Counted from the stretch's first letter, positions 43,801 to 53,497 are shown. The stretch: 64,000 nucleotides of DNA from UBA1926 sp002337215 (GCA_963973795.1 CAXBAF010000003.1:124001-188000), one strand, 5' to 3'. Made by a program: numbers and translations. The notes: generated by a model not told the origin, from the letters alone.

Positions 43801-44084
43801 ACACCGGCGCGACCGACCGCTGGGCGGGCGGCAACCCGTCGGGGCTGGGCCAGGTCACATCGAGCATGGTCGGCAACCTCACACCCGCACCCTTCGCGGG
43901 ACGCATCGCGATCTACCGCTTCTACAACAACCGCGTCCTCACGCCCGCCCAGGTCGAGCAGGCCTACGACGCCGTGATCGAGGCCAGCGAGCCCTGCGAC
44001 CCCGCCGCCGACCTCAACGGTGACGGCACCGTCGACGCAACAGACATCGAGCAGCACATCATCCAACTCATCGGCTGCGAGTAA
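40896..44084 (+). CDS. Secreted sulfatase fused to dockerin-like, LamG and dockerin-like modules
   Basis: ATG 40896 has GGAG seven bases upstream. The 1062-residue protein has a signal peptide (SLSTPAIALSACLVGLAG), a type I sulfatase domain to about residue 490 with formylglycine motif C82-S-P-S-R, a beta-rich region, a dockerin-like loop (CDGDVNNDGYAEFFDTLAYL, near 770), a LamG domain (about 820-1020: IEVWFNSDNTTPEQILWEAG, GWHQVVGTININTGELNLYL), and a terminal dockerin-like motif CDPAADLNGDGTVDATDIEQ. The enzyme would cleave sulfate esters while the modules bind carbohydrate and dock to surface cohesin-like partners. Its length is about twice that of the simple sulfatases here. A terminator follows it. 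Confidence 0.9.
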   Translation: MPMQSLSTPAIALSACLVGLAGTAQISAAGDQPNVLLIISDDAGWADFGFNDQGNGQIPTPALDSIAARGRWFRAAYTAPVCSPSRARIFLGQHGQRTGYDHNGPDDQDAGNASFEGLALEDETIFERMNDAGYHVGFFGKWHQGTERDVVSGNTLITPGNLPPRHGIDYFLGLTSGSRTYFTGQTSSYAQLLREQTLDPVTNLVIDINREGDYPANTYMTDLLAEEAADYITGRATQPDPFFAILSFTAPHGPLQATQQYFDFVDQNIPGLTGNRRTYAAMMVAMDMGVQTVLDRLDDPNQDGDTADSLTGDTLVCFINDNGGETANAARNFPLRGKKSDTFDGGIRVMMAMAGPGVPATGASYDFPVDSSDLMPTFLAAAGSPLGPDDFTDGVDLMPFIDGTLTGPPHADIYVRGNNPIVAGLRRSDEWKLTIENIGGPFLYDIVGNPGETSVRNLDFPALVDDLTDRMTAYEVEYVKPRWGPTDYNDFDGFIWRAAQIGSAGWGASNAWAAEGGSPATATMFERDGYANLRMTFPGSGTPYTATNTLTRPNALSFIANEIVFNGTGSGVALDGLPVLLADSIAGVAPAIRMDTVAPGGTGDPIEIALDVSAWDDVLLEGDSEQPMLLSGAFREERPAQSYLKFGAFPMTITGDVEITGEFSVQAGEVTVRETGSVAPSVLLVEHTATLRLTDPDEAGLPDFIGNQTELALTSPEGDGATPPVALDFEGVEVIGSLTIDGTPVPGDYFDASNYPTRFSGPGRLRIRGPLDCDGDVNNDGYAEFFDTLAYLRVFDASNGCGGGGPALPPGITVNMEAWNDPAGDGTWDLASPGTDASRVWTFGGNLTPETVSDAPSALIASAYRFPEAAASGADYEDPSRSPSSIEVWFNSDNTTPEQILWEAGGGARGAAFTIANGQIRFDVQNSSPTPVRVSAPITTGWHQVVGTININTGELNLYLDGAPAGTINTGATDRWAGGNPSGLGQVTSSMVGNLTPAPFAGRIAIYRFYNNRVLTPAQVEQAYDAVIEASEPCDPAADLNGDGTVDATDIEQHIIQLIGCE

Positions 44085-44100
44085 ACAGACGCAAATGTGC

Positions 44101-44178
44101 CACGGCCGTCTCAGCCGTGTTTGCGAACCGGTCACACATGAAACCGTGCCACCGACCCGGCTTCCGGGTCGGTGTTTT
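44101..44178 (+). terminator. Two tandem hairpins after the sulfatase-LamG gene
   Basis: CACGGC and GCCGTG (44101-44119) form the first stem. CCGACCCGG and CCGGGTCGG with a CTT loop (44152-44172) form the second, followed by TGTTTT. The second is a good Rho-independent terminator 67 bases after the stop. Confidence 0.75.
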
Positions 44179-44212
44179 ACATCGATGGATCTGTCGGCCT
44201 GACTTCATAGCA

Positions 44213-44298
44213 GGGTGCCGTGGAGACACCGCAAGGCGGTTTCTCCACGCCCGCATTGACCGGTCATAGAGAAGGCTGCGTTGTCTCCGTGGCACCCA
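44213..44298. repeat. Nested inverted repeats in convergent intergenic DNA
   Basis: GTGGAGA, an inner hairpin (ACCGCAAGGCGGT) and TCTCCAC form one stem at 44220-44248. An outer repeat pairs GGTGCC with GGCACC and GGAGAC with GTCTCC (to 44296). The DNA between the two convergent sulfatase genes (44085-44328) contains no gene. Confidence 0.55.
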
Positions 44299-44328
44299 CG
44301 GGGCGCCCCCGGGTATCACGTTCGCACA

Positions 44329-45873
44329 TCAGTCTCTGTTGTCAAACGTCCACGACCCCAGGCTCGGATGCGCCGGCGGGATCAATTCAGCCGTCCACGC
44401 GCCGAGCGTCTCGTGCAGGATGCCGAACCGGTCCCAGCCCTCGCCGACGCGCACCGTCTCGCCCGCGTCGTTCACCTCGAGCCGGATCAGGTTCCGCCGC
44501 TCGCTGATGTCGTGCTCGACATCGAACAGCAGGTCGCCCCCGCCCTTCTCTCCGCGTTCGATCAGCTTCATGTCACCGAGCCGGACCACGCCGTGGTCGC
44601 GCGAATGCCAGCGCCAGAACAGCGACTCGTGCGGCACGCCCTCCGCCTCGCCTGCCAGGAAAGGCCGGAGATCCACCCCGTCCAGCGGGTGCGTCTCGCG
44701 CACCTGCGCCTCCGCTTCGGGCCCCGCCGCCGCGACGATCGTCGCCGCGATGTCCAGCGAACTGATCGGGTGCTCGTACACCGCGCCCGCGGGTGCAACG
44801 CCCGGCCAGCGCACCGCGAACGGAACACGGATCCCGCCCTCGAACTCGCTGCTCTTGAACCCCCGCAGCGGCGTGTTCCGCGACGCGTTGTTCGTCGCGC
44901 CCCCGTTGTCGCTCAGGAAGACCACGATGGTCTCGTCCGCGATCCCGCGGCGATCGATCGCGTCCAGCACGCGTCCGATCCCGTCGTCCATCGCGCTCAC
45001 CATCGCCGCGTATGTCCGACGCCTCGTGTTCTTGATGTGCTCGAACCGCGCGAGGTACGCATCGGTTGCCTGCATCGGCGTGTGCGGCGCGTTGTAGCAC
45101 AGGTAGAGAAAGAACGGCGCCGCCCCATCGCCAGCACCATCATCACCCGATCCGCCATCCGCCCGGTCGCGGTCGATGAACTCCACCGCCCTGTCGCTCA
45201 GCTCATCGGTGAGGTACTTCGTCGTCGAGACCCGCACCCCGTTGTCGAGCAGCTTCGTGCGGTACCACGCCCACTGCTTGTTCACCTCCGACAGATCCTC
45301 GAGCGTCAGGTTCTCCGGGAAGTAGTCGTGCCCCCCGGTCAGGAACCCGTAAAACTCATCGAACCCCCGGTCGCGAGGGTGCAGCCCCGGGAACGTCCCC
45401 AGATGCCACTTGCCGATCGCCTTGCTCTCGTACCCCGCGGGCGCGAGCAACTCGGAGATCATCCGCTCGCTGCGCGGCACCCCGTTGGGGACCGCGGGGT
45501 TCACCGTGGGGTTGTTCCCGCACCCGAACCGGTCCTGGTACCGCCCGGTGATCAGCCCCGCCCGGCTCGGGCCGCAGACCGCGCCCGTCACATACGCCTC
45601 GGTGAACCGCACGCCCTCCGCCGCGATCCGGTCGATCGAGGGCGTCGGGATGTCCCGGCAGCCGTTGAACCCGACGTCCGCGTACCCGAGGTCGTCCGCG
45701 AGGATCAGCACGAGGTTCGGCTTCGCGCGGCTCGGCGCCGAGACAGCGGAAACCGCCGACGCCGAACGCTCCGCGTCGGCTGCTTCGACTGCTCGGACCG
45801 CGTCGCCCGCCCCTCCCGTGCCCGCGGCGAGCGCGAGCGAGAGCGCAGCCGTTCCGATGAAATGCCGTGTCAT
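44329..45873 (-). CDS. Secreted type I sulfatase
   Basis: ATG 45873 has GGAG seven bases upstream. The 514-residue protein has an N-terminal signal-like stretch (TAALSLALAAGTGGAG), a 20-residue Ala/Ser-rich linker, then the sulfatase core: LVLILADDLGYADVGFNGC, formylglycine motif C100-G-P-S-R, YLCYNAPHTPMQATDAY and IVVFLSDNGGATNN. Gly in the second position of the motif is tolerated by FGE enzymes. It removes sulfate esters from extracellular polysaccharides and is the last gene of a minus-strand run: dockerin GH128, PhoD-like phosphatase, GH16, sulfatase, with gaps of 70, 53 and 11 bases. Confidence 0.92.
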   Translation of the reverse strand: MTRHFIGTAALSLALAAGTGGAGDAVRAVEAADAERSASAVSAVSAPSRAKPNLVLILADDLGYADVGFNGCRDIPTPSIDRIAAEGVRFTEAYVTGAVCGPSRAGLITGRYQDRFGCGNNPTVNPAVPNGVPRSERMISELLAPAGYESKAIGKWHLGTFPGLHPRDRGFDEFYGFLTGGHDYFPENLTLEDLSEVNKQWAWYRTKLLDNGVRVSTTKYLTDELSDRAVEFIDRDRADGGSGDDGAGDGAAPFFLYLCYNAPHTPMQATDAYLARFEHIKNTRRRTYAAMVSAMDDGIGRVLDAIDRRGIADETIVVFLSDNGGATNNASRNTPLRGFKSSEFEGGIRVPFAVRWPGVAPAGAVYEHPISSLDIAATIVAAAGPEAEAQVRETHPLDGVDLRPFLAGEAEGVPHESLFWRWHSRDHGVVRLGDMKLIERGEKGGGDLLFDVEHDISERRNLIRLEVNDAGETVRVGEGWDRFGILHETLGAWTAELIPPAHPSLGSWTFDNRD

Positions 45874-45884
45874 GCGTGTCTCCG

Positions 45885-46787
45885 TTACTCGTCGTCCGAT
45901 GAAACCGGCTGATACACCCGGATGTAATCGATCTCATACCGCGACGGGAATTCCGTCTGCGAAGGATCGCCCCCCTGGTTCCCCCCGATCGCGAGGTTCA
46001 CCAGCATGTAATGCGGCTCGCGGAACGGGTTCGTCCCGTCCGGGTTGAACGTCTTGGTCACGTCGATCGTGTTCAGCAGCCTGCCGTCGCAATACAGATC
46101 GATCCGATCCTCGGTCCACTCCATCCGCCAGGTGTGGAACCGTCCCGCCCACGCGTCCGGATCGCCGCCCTCATCGAGTTCGCCGACCGGCGTCTTGGTG
46201 CTGTCCCAGTGCTGTGCCCACCGCTCACCCTTCTTCTTCCAGCACGCGTTGGCGAGCACCATCCCGCGGTAGTACTCCATCATGTCGATCTCGCCGCAGC
46301 CGGGCCAGGGGCGCGCCGAACCGAGCGACCACCACGCGGGCCACAGCCCATCGCTCGTGTCCACCTTCGCGCGCATCTCGAACACCCCATACTGCCATTC
46401 GTGCGTGCCCTTCGTCGTCAGCGACGCGGCCGTGTAGTCCGCGAACCGACGCTTCTTCCGCCAATCCTTCGAGCCCGCTTCAAAGCCCGGATTCTCCAGA
46501 CGCTCCCGCCGGCCCTCGATCACCAGCATCCCGTTCTCGACCGTCGCGTTCTCGCGCTGGTACCACTGCAACTCGTTGTTCCGCTTGAAGCCTTCCTCGT
46601 GGTTCCACACCGCGCGGTCCGGCTCGCCGGGCTCGTCGAACTCCTGCGCCCACACGAGCCGATACCCCTCGGGAATCTCGCCCCGCGTCACCGCCGCGCC
46701 CATCTCTTCAGCGCCCGCGCCCGCGCCGGCGCTGGCGCCGAACGCACCCGTCGCTCCCAGCACCAGGACCGCGACCGTTCGAGCCAT
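45885..46787 (-). CDS. GH16 family endo-beta-glucanase/galactanase (laminarinase-like)
   Basis: The second of two close ATGs (46787) is preferred, with GGAG seven bases before it. The 300-residue protein has a signal peptide (RTVAVLVLGATGAFGASA) and one GH16 domain: FDEPGEPDRAVWNHEEGFKR, NELQWYQRENATVENG, FEMRAKVDTSDGLWPAWWSL, and the catalytic GEIDMMEYY with Glu166, Asp168 and Glu171. The NELQWYQ and GLWPAWW patterns resemble laminarinases of GH16_3, which cut beta-1,3-glucans; agarase or carrageenase activity in the same fold cannot be excluded from sequence alone. Retaining mechanism. It sits 11 bases before the sulfatase start and 53 bases after the PhoD-like gene, hence cotranscribed. 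Confidence 0.88.
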   Translation of the reverse strand: MARTVAVLVLGATGAFGASAGAGAGAEEMGAAVTRGEIPEGYRLVWAQEFDEPGEPDRAVWNHEEGFKRNNELQWYQRENATVENGMLVIEGRRERLENPGFEAGSKDWRKKRRFADYTAASLTTKGTHEWQYGVFEMRAKVDTSDGLWPAWWSLGSARPWPGCGEIDMMEYYRGMVLANACWKKKGERWAQHWDSTKTPVGELDEGGDPDAWAGRFHTWRMEWTEDRIDLYCDGRLLNTIDVTKTFNPDGTNPFREPHYMLVNLAIGGNQGGDPSQTEFPSRYEIDYIRVYQPVSSDDE

Positions 46788-46840
46788 GTGCATTCTCCAG
46801 ATCCCTTCATCGCACGCCGAGTGATTCGCACCCCCGCGCG

Positions 46841-48862
46841 TTACTCGAGCACAACCTCGATCACACGTTCACTCATCTTCCCCGTCGGCTTGAGCCCGCC
46901 GACGATCTTCGTTGGGCCCGGTTGACCACTCACCGTCACCCGGTACACACCCGACCGATCGAACACGTGCGGCGTGAACGACGCCGACCCGGGCCGAACC
47001 GTGTACACCGTCCGCCCCGTGCGCACATCCTCAACCATGAACACCGGCGCGTCGTGACCCGTCACGCGGAACTCCGGCAGATAGCCGACCGGTCGGCGAC
47101 CGTACTGATCCATCTGCGACATCGTGACAGGGAACCCCGCGTACGGCTCGGCCCCGGCCGCCGACGCGTCCACCATCCGCGGCCAGACCTCGTAGGTGAT
47201 CTCCCGCGTGCTCTTGCGGAAACGCACGAGCCCGTACCCTTCTGCCCGAGGGCCCCAGTCACCCTCGATCACCCGGTCCGGGTCCGGGTTCACGTATCCC
47301 AGCATCGTGATCTTGTTGCCGAAATTATCCCGATACCCGCCCAGATCATCGAGCGGTCCCGCGATCGGATCGACCGCGTCCTCCAGGGGCGACCAGCGGC
47401 GCACAAAGTAGTTCACGATCGAAGGCGACGCGAAGGACACACCCGCGTCGTTCCACTCGTTCACCCCGTGGTGCAGCAGCGTCGCGAGGTGCTGATCGCC
47501 GCACAGGTGCGTCGCGAACGCCTTGCGGATCACGACGAGCGCACGGTCCCGCCCGCTCTGCGGCCAGCCGTTCGAGTCGAAATCAAACTTCATCCGGTTG
47601 CCCGGCTTCGCACGCAGGTCCACCGTGGGCGACCCATGCCACAGGCCGGGGCCGGCAACGTGCGCCGCCTGCGCGAACACCGTCTGGCTCAGCACCGCCT
47701 TGAACGACGCGTCCGTCCAATCCCGGCCCCAATCCTCAAGAAAGTCCAACTGCCGCTCGCCCAGCAGCACCGCCTCATCGACGTCAAGCGTCCGCGGATC
47801 GCGATCAAGATCGTTCGTGTGTGTCGGCTTCGCCCCGGTCCCGCGTACAAGCCCGTTCGGCCCGGTCTTGAACTTTCGGTCCTCGACGATTGCGAAGTCC
47901 ACACCCCCGATGTTCAGATCCGTGAAGTACACCCCGATCCCCTGCGCCACAGGCGCCGGGTCCACCGGGTCGGGCAGGTGCCACGCCTGCGCCGCCTGCA
48001 CCGCGTTGATGTACGCGGGCGAGAAGAAATAGCCGCCGTCGCCACCGTCCTGCTTCGAGGCCTTGATGCCCCCTTCGCCCCACAGGTTGCCCTGGCCGAT
48101 GTCGTGATCATCGGGGATCGTGACCGTGGGGCGGTCGCGCGTCAGTTCTCCGAACTGGCGGCCGAACAGCAGCCACGCCTCGAGGTGCATCTTGTGGTCG
48201 TACGACTGATCGCCCGCGAAGAAGAGCAGGTCGGGGTCCTGGTGCCGAAGGTTGCGGACAATGTCTGCCCGAGCGCCGCGGTCCTGGTTCGAGTTGCACG
48301 ACAGCGACGCAACCACGATCTCGTCGCGTTCCGACGGGTCGCGCCGGATGGTCCCGGTGTACACCGCCCGTCCGTCCGCGGCCACGATGCGGTACGCCGC
48401 GTCAGCGGACGCGTCCCATCCCGCGGTGTGCCGCGATTCGACGCGGAAGTGCGCCAGCCACCGCTTCTTGTCCGCCTGCGGCCAGCCGTACGGCGTCTCG
48501 TCGACGACAGCCGACGAGACGCGGTGCCAGTCGTCACCATCGTCGCGCCGGATCTCGAGGTGCACATCCCGGCCCACGCCCTCCGCGAGCGGGTACAGCT
48601 GAACGGTCATCTTCAGCACGCGCCCCACGTCGGCGGCGTGCGTGGTATAGAGCGCGAAACAGATCGATCGCTCCGCGGGAACCGCGAGATCGTCCCACGC
48701 GCGCCCGTTCCAGAACGGGTCTTCGTAGCCGAAAAGCGTCGTTGAGCGAGACTCCGGCGCACCCTCATCCGCACTTGCAACAGACGGCGAACCGGCCGCG
48801 AGCAGACCGAGCGAGCAGACGATCAGGCCGGGCACGACCCCGTTTCGACATCTCTTTCGCAC
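46841..48862 (-). CDS. PhoD-like metallophosphatase (secreted), paralogue
   Basis: GTG 48862 (GGAAAGG upstream) gives 673 residues starting with Arg/Lys and a hydrophobic signal segment (GLIVCSLGLLAAGSPSVASA). The body is a Fn3-like domain and a PhoD phosphoesterase core (LLFFAGDQSYDHKMHLEAW, TIPDDHDIGQGNLWGEGG, VLSQTVFAQAAHVAGPG, CGDQHLATLLHHG), nearly the same block order as the protein at 28277, so the two are paralogues. The upstream ORF extension lies inside the preceding gene. It follows the GH128 protein by 70 bases and precedes GH16 by 53, all on the minus strand. Metal-dependent removal of phosphate or a related group from an exported substrate is likely; the target is unknown. Confidence 0.84.
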   Translation of the reverse strand: MRKRCRNGVVPGLIVCSLGLLAAGSPSVASADEGAPESRSTTLFGYEDPFWNGRAWDDLAVPAERSICFALYTTHAADVGRVLKMTVQLYPLAEGVGRDVHLEIRRDDGDDWHRVSSAVVDETPYGWPQADKKRWLAHFRVESRHTAGWDASADAAYRIVAADGRAVYTGTIRRDPSERDEIVVASLSCNSNQDRGARADIVRNLRHQDPDLLFFAGDQSYDHKMHLEAWLLFGRQFGELTRDRPTVTIPDDHDIGQGNLWGEGGIKASKQDGGDGGYFFSPAYINAVQAAQAWHLPDPVDPAPVAQGIGVYFTDLNIGGVDFAIVEDRKFKTGPNGLVRGTGAKPTHTNDLDRDPRTLDVDEAVLLGERQLDFLEDWGRDWTDASFKAVLSQTVFAQAAHVAGPGLWHGSPTVDLRAKPGNRMKFDFDSNGWPQSGRDRALVVIRKAFATHLCGDQHLATLLHHGVNEWNDAGVSFASPSIVNYFVRRWSPLEDAVDPIAGPLDDLGGYRDNFGNKITMLGYVNPDPDRVIEGDWGPRAEGYGLVRFRKSTREITYEVWPRMVDASAAGAEPYAGFPVTMSQMDQYGRRPVGYLPEFRVTGHDAPVFMVEDVRTGRTVYTVRPGSASFTPHVFDRSGVYRVTVSGQPGPTKIVGGLKPTGKMSERVIEVVLE

Positions 48863-48932
48863 CCACTGCCTTTCCACGTAGCCCGCCGAGCGGGAACCGC
48901 CCGCCACGACAGCGGATGGTCGCGGCCGTTGA

Positions 48933-51900
48933 TCAGTCCCCGGTGCAGCCCTCGTCGTGCACCCGCAGGAACGCGAGCACATCGAAGAAGTCCGCCGAAC
49001 CATCGCCGTCATAGTCGAGCCCGCCGCCGATCGCACCGATCGCCGCCTCGATGTCGCTCGCATCGACCGTGAAGTCCGCGTTGAAGTCCGCGGGGCACGC
49101 GTCCACCGAGACCGCGCCCAGAGAAACGATGTCCGATTCTCCGGTGTCACCGACGGCCGAGATCGAGTAGCTGTACGTCCCGGGCTCGGGCACTCGGTCG
49201 AGCCACGATTCGCCCATCACGTTCGCCGCGATCGCGACCGGATCACCGGCGCCGGGGCCCGAGCGGTAGACCGTGAAACCGATCAGATCGCGGAACCCGT
49301 GCTCGTCCCAGGTCAGGCCGACGTCGCCGCCGCCGACGGCCTCGGCTGCGCCCCCGCGGACCGGGCCCGGCCGACCACCGAGCACCGGCACAAACCGCCA
49401 ACGGACGTTGTCGTTCGTCGTCCCCGCGTTCGCGAGCGAGACCGCGCCATCGGACGAAGCGCTGCTGAGCCGGCGATTCTGCGCGGGCTCGACGATCGCG
49501 AACCAGCCGTGCTGGATCTCTTCGATGCCGAACTCCGCGATCTGGCCGGGCCCGCCTTCGGACGACATCTCAAGGCCGCGCGCCGTGTAGGACAGCAGCA
49601 GATCCTCCGAGACCGAGCGGATATTGAACAGGCCTGGCGTCGCCGTGGGCTCGAGCCGGAACTGGAACACGTCGTCTTGCCCGTAGCGTCCGCCGAGCAC
49701 CGTCGAGTCCTCGCCGGTCATGCCCGGAACAGCGCCGGGCCGCTTGTAGCTCGCCTTGTTGTGGATGAAGTAGGGCGTATCCGTGCGGATCTGCGTGTCG
49801 CCGTCCCACGCGGCGTACATCTTGCCCACGGGTGTGAGTGAGCCGTCTGCCTCGCGCACCTCGCCCCGGTTGTCCGAGATCGGGTTGCCCGGGTCATTCG
49901 TGAAGATGAATACCGCGTACTTGTGCACGTAGGGAAGCAGTTCCATCCGCCACAGCACCTCGGCGAACCAGTTGTACACGGGTTCCTTGGTCCAGTTGTT
50001 CGTGTTGCTCCAGTCCACCACGCTGAACTCGCTGACCACGACGTCCCGATCCCACGCGTTGTGCGCGTCGGTGATTCGGTTGATGAACGAGTTCGCGTTC
50101 GGGCCGCCGTAGGTGTGCATCCCGACGTAGTCGAGCCGAAGCTCGTCCGCGTCCGCGTCTGCCATGAAATCCTGGATCCACGGCGACGTCGCCGGGTGCC
50201 CCGCAACCGCAGGACCGAGCAGCGGCATGTTCAGCACCTCGAGGCGGGGCCACAGCGCCGACGCCGTCGGCACCGGGATATTCGCCTGATCCACGCCGTC
50301 CGGCTCGTTGTACCCCATGAGCACGATGCCCTCGCTGTTCCGCTGCCACTCGGGCATCAGCGAAGGACGCTGCGACCAATTGAAGCTCCCCCATTGCATG
50401 GGCCAGAACTCGACATCGCTCGGGAACGTGTCGTTGGGCCCCCAGTTGTACGCCCAGCTGTTCTCTATCACGCCCGCGAGGTCGGGGAAGCCGCCCGTCC
50501 CCTTCTTGGAAGGACGCGCGCGGAATGCCATGGACCACGCCTGGCCGACGCCGCCCGCCGTACGCTGCTCGAGCGCCGAGCCGTCAGCCTCGGCCGTCGC
50601 GGAGAGCACGAGCCCCGACTGGCTGTTGACGAACCGAACGCCGCCCGCGACGTCTTCCATCCGCCAACGCTGCGAGGGCAGCCCGAGATACGCAGACTCC
50701 ACAATCGCCGCGCCCGTGTCGATCGAGCCGCCCGCGGGCTCGAGGCACATCCCCGTCGCCCGGTTGCGGAGGCGATACGTATCGGTGCCAACGTTCAGCA
50801 GAACCTGGTAGTGCTGGGGAACCAGGCCGCTCTGGTCGCGCACCGAAACACCGCCGTCGAGAGATGACGTCATCGCGAGGCCGGCCCCGTCGATCTCGAT
50901 CGAATAGAAGGAATCGTTGAACTCGCGATAGTCCGGCTCATCGCCGTCTCGGACACCGGAACCGATCGGCCAGCCACCCGCGACATCGGTGGGGGGGAGC
51001 GGGACGATCTCCCGCACGACCCCGCCCGCGTCCTGCACCACCAGCCGGATCGCCGCCGTCGTGATCGGTGCGTCAAATTCGACCGCGAACTCGGTCATGG
51101 TGTTGTTGCTGAAACCGCCGCCCGGGATATCAATCCAGAGCCCGCTGCTTTCGTCGAGCGTCTGGAACCGCCCGCGCGAGACAGGAGCCGCGCCGCTCGC
51201 AAGCCCCGAGTACAGGTGCACGGAGCCGAGCTCGACGGGCGTCGTCTCCACGCGCACTGAGACGGGGCTCGTCTCGGGCGGGTCGCGCAGGTCGAGCGAG
51301 ATCCATTGATTCGCAGCCGAAGACGACTGCCAGTACGCCCCGTCGCCCACGAACCCATCGACGACCGACCGCCTGCTCGACCCGTTCACAGTCGAGCTCG
51401 CGTCGGTGTTCGCCAGCCGGTGCTGTCGGGCCATGTGGGGATCAACGCCCGATCCGAACGGGACGCTCCCGGCGCTCGGCGGGAACGCCGCGACCTCGCG
51501 CACCGTCGCCGACGTGTCCTGGATGGTCACCTGCAATTGCGTTGTCGTGACGGGAGACGCGAACGCCAGATCGATGAAGCCTGATGTGTTCCCGCTGATC
51601 GCCGATCCCGGAACGCTCTGCAGCAGGCCGTTCCCGTCGAGATACTGCACATCGAGCTCATCGACCGGCCCGTTGCCCAGACCGCCCGAGTAGACATGCA
51701 GCCGAGCGATCTCCGTCGGACGATCGAAGAACATGTTCAGGCGGTGCCGGCCCCGGTTGTTGGTGACCCAGCTGTTCTCGGGGCCCAGCTTGCCGTCGGT
51801 CGCGAACTGCCCGACCGCTTCGCCATTCACCGAACTCCCGGTCGCGAACCGGTAGCGACCGACATTGGCGTCGAGGCCCGCGAGGGCGCCCGACGAAACC

Positions 51901-51974
51901 CCCGCGGCCGCACAGAGGAACAGAGCCGTCGTCCACCGAACGCGACGAACACAACGATCAGAGTCGGAAAGCAT
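48933..51974 (-). CDS. Large secreted GH128-like beta-1,3-glucanase with binding and dockerin-like modules
   Basis: ATG 51974 opens a 1013-residue protein with signal peptide (WTTALFLCAAAGVSSGALA). Domains in order: two discoidin-like beta-sandwich modules (about 30-170 and 175-325), a ricin-like trefoil (about 340-480), a catalytic core resembling GH128 endo-1,3-glucanases (about 500-735) with Glu557 (GYNEPDG) and Glu649 (VSEFSVV) as probable acid/base and nucleophile, a second trefoil-like part (about 760-870), a Fn3 module (about 885-950), and dockerin-like loops (DFNADFTVDASDIEAAIG, then DGDGSADFFDVLAFL). It should cut beta-1,3-glucan such as laminarin. The first gene of the minus-strand run with PhoD-like, GH16 and a sulfatase. 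Confidence 0.82.
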   Translation of the reverse strand: MLSDSDRCVRRVRWTTALFLCAAAGVSSGALAGLDANVGRYRFATGSSVNGEAVGQFATDGKLGPENSWVTNNRGRHRLNMFFDRPTEIARLHVYSGGLGNGPVDELDVQYLDGNGLLQSVPGSAISGNTSGFIDLAFASPVTTTQLQVTIQDTSATVREVAAFPPSAGSVPFGSGVDPHMARQHRLANTDASSTVNGSSRRSVVDGFVGDGAYWQSSSAANQWISLDLRDPPETSPVSVRVETTPVELGSVHLYSGLASGAAPVSRGRFQTLDESSGLWIDIPGGGFSNNTMTEFAVEFDAPITTAAIRLVVQDAGGVVREIVPLPPTDVAGGWPIGSGVRDGDEPDYREFNDSFYSIEIDGAGLAMTSSLDGGVSVRDQSGLVPQHYQVLLNVGTDTYRLRNRATGMCLEPAGGSIDTGAAIVESAYLGLPSQRWRMEDVAGGVRFVNSQSGLVLSATAEADGSALEQRTAGGVGQAWSMAFRARPSKKGTGGFPDLAGVIENSWAYNWGPNDTFPSDVEFWPMQWGSFNWSQRPSLMPEWQRNSEGIVLMGYNEPDGVDQANIPVPTASALWPRLEVLNMPLLGPAVAGHPATSPWIQDFMADADADELRLDYVGMHTYGGPNANSFINRITDAHNAWDRDVVVSEFSVVDWSNTNNWTKEPVYNWFAEVLWRMELLPYVHKYAVFIFTNDPGNPISDNRGEVREADGSLTPVGKMYAAWDGDTQIRTDTPYFIHNKASYKRPGAVPGMTGEDSTVLGGRYGQDDVFQFRLEPTATPGLFNIRSVSEDLLLSYTARGLEMSSEGGPGQIAEFGIEEIQHGWFAIVEPAQNRRLSSASSDGAVSLANAGTTNDNVRWRFVPVLGGRPGPVRGGAAEAVGGGDVGLTWDEHGFRDLIGFTVYRSGPGAGDPVAIAANVMGESWLDRVPEPGTYSYSISAVGDTGESDIVSLGAVSVDACPADFNADFTVDASDIEAAIGAIGGGLDYDGDGSADFFDVLAFLRVHDEGCTGD

Positions 51975-52142
51975 TCTTTGGGATCCTCGTGAAACGCGAG
52001 GGCCTGACCACCACGATCAAGCCCTTGCGAGTATCGGTCTTGAAGTTCCCGCTGCTCGGAGCGAGCGGGACGTCGGTCCGTTCATGAACTTCTGCGTATC
52101 GACCCGGGCGGATTCGTTGCCGGGCGATTCTGCAATGCTCGA

Positions 52143-53192
<1,050 letters not shown>

Positions 53193-53253
53193 CGAGTAAT
53201 CCTCCCAGCGGGGCGACGGCGGACGGCCGACGCGTGCGTTTGTCAATCGGACT

Positions 53254-53267
53254 GTTAAGCACTTAAC
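53254..53267. promoter_or_regulatory. Putative LacI-family operator before the pseudopilin gene
   Basis: GTTAAGCACTTAAC matches GTYAA-N4-TTRAC. It lies 12 bases downstream (minus strand) of TATGAT, a -10-like box, so repressor would block initiation. A further half-site GTCAATC lies at 53242-53248. Confidence 0.62.
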
Positions 53268-53497
53268 TCTAGCGGATAATCATACCGTGTGCAACACAGT
53301 TTCTTGGAAACAAACGACCCTTTCAATCGCTACAGAAGCACCGGAATCACCCTTCGCGGGCAGAAAACCGCCGTCATGGGGCCAAAAAAGGCCGAAACAC
53401 CAAGGAACGGGCCGTCACGGCCCAAATCTGAGGCTTGCGACGAAAATCCGGGACAATCCGCTTGCGATAGCACAGAATCCGCGATACCCTAAAAAAG

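Noticed and set aside
44101..44172. Possible tRNA or CRISPR-like element in the hairpin-rich gap
   Set aside because: The hairpins do not fold into a cloverleaf, and there are no regularly spaced repeats with spacers. No tRNA, rRNA, CRISPR array or insertion sequence was recognised anywhere in the window.
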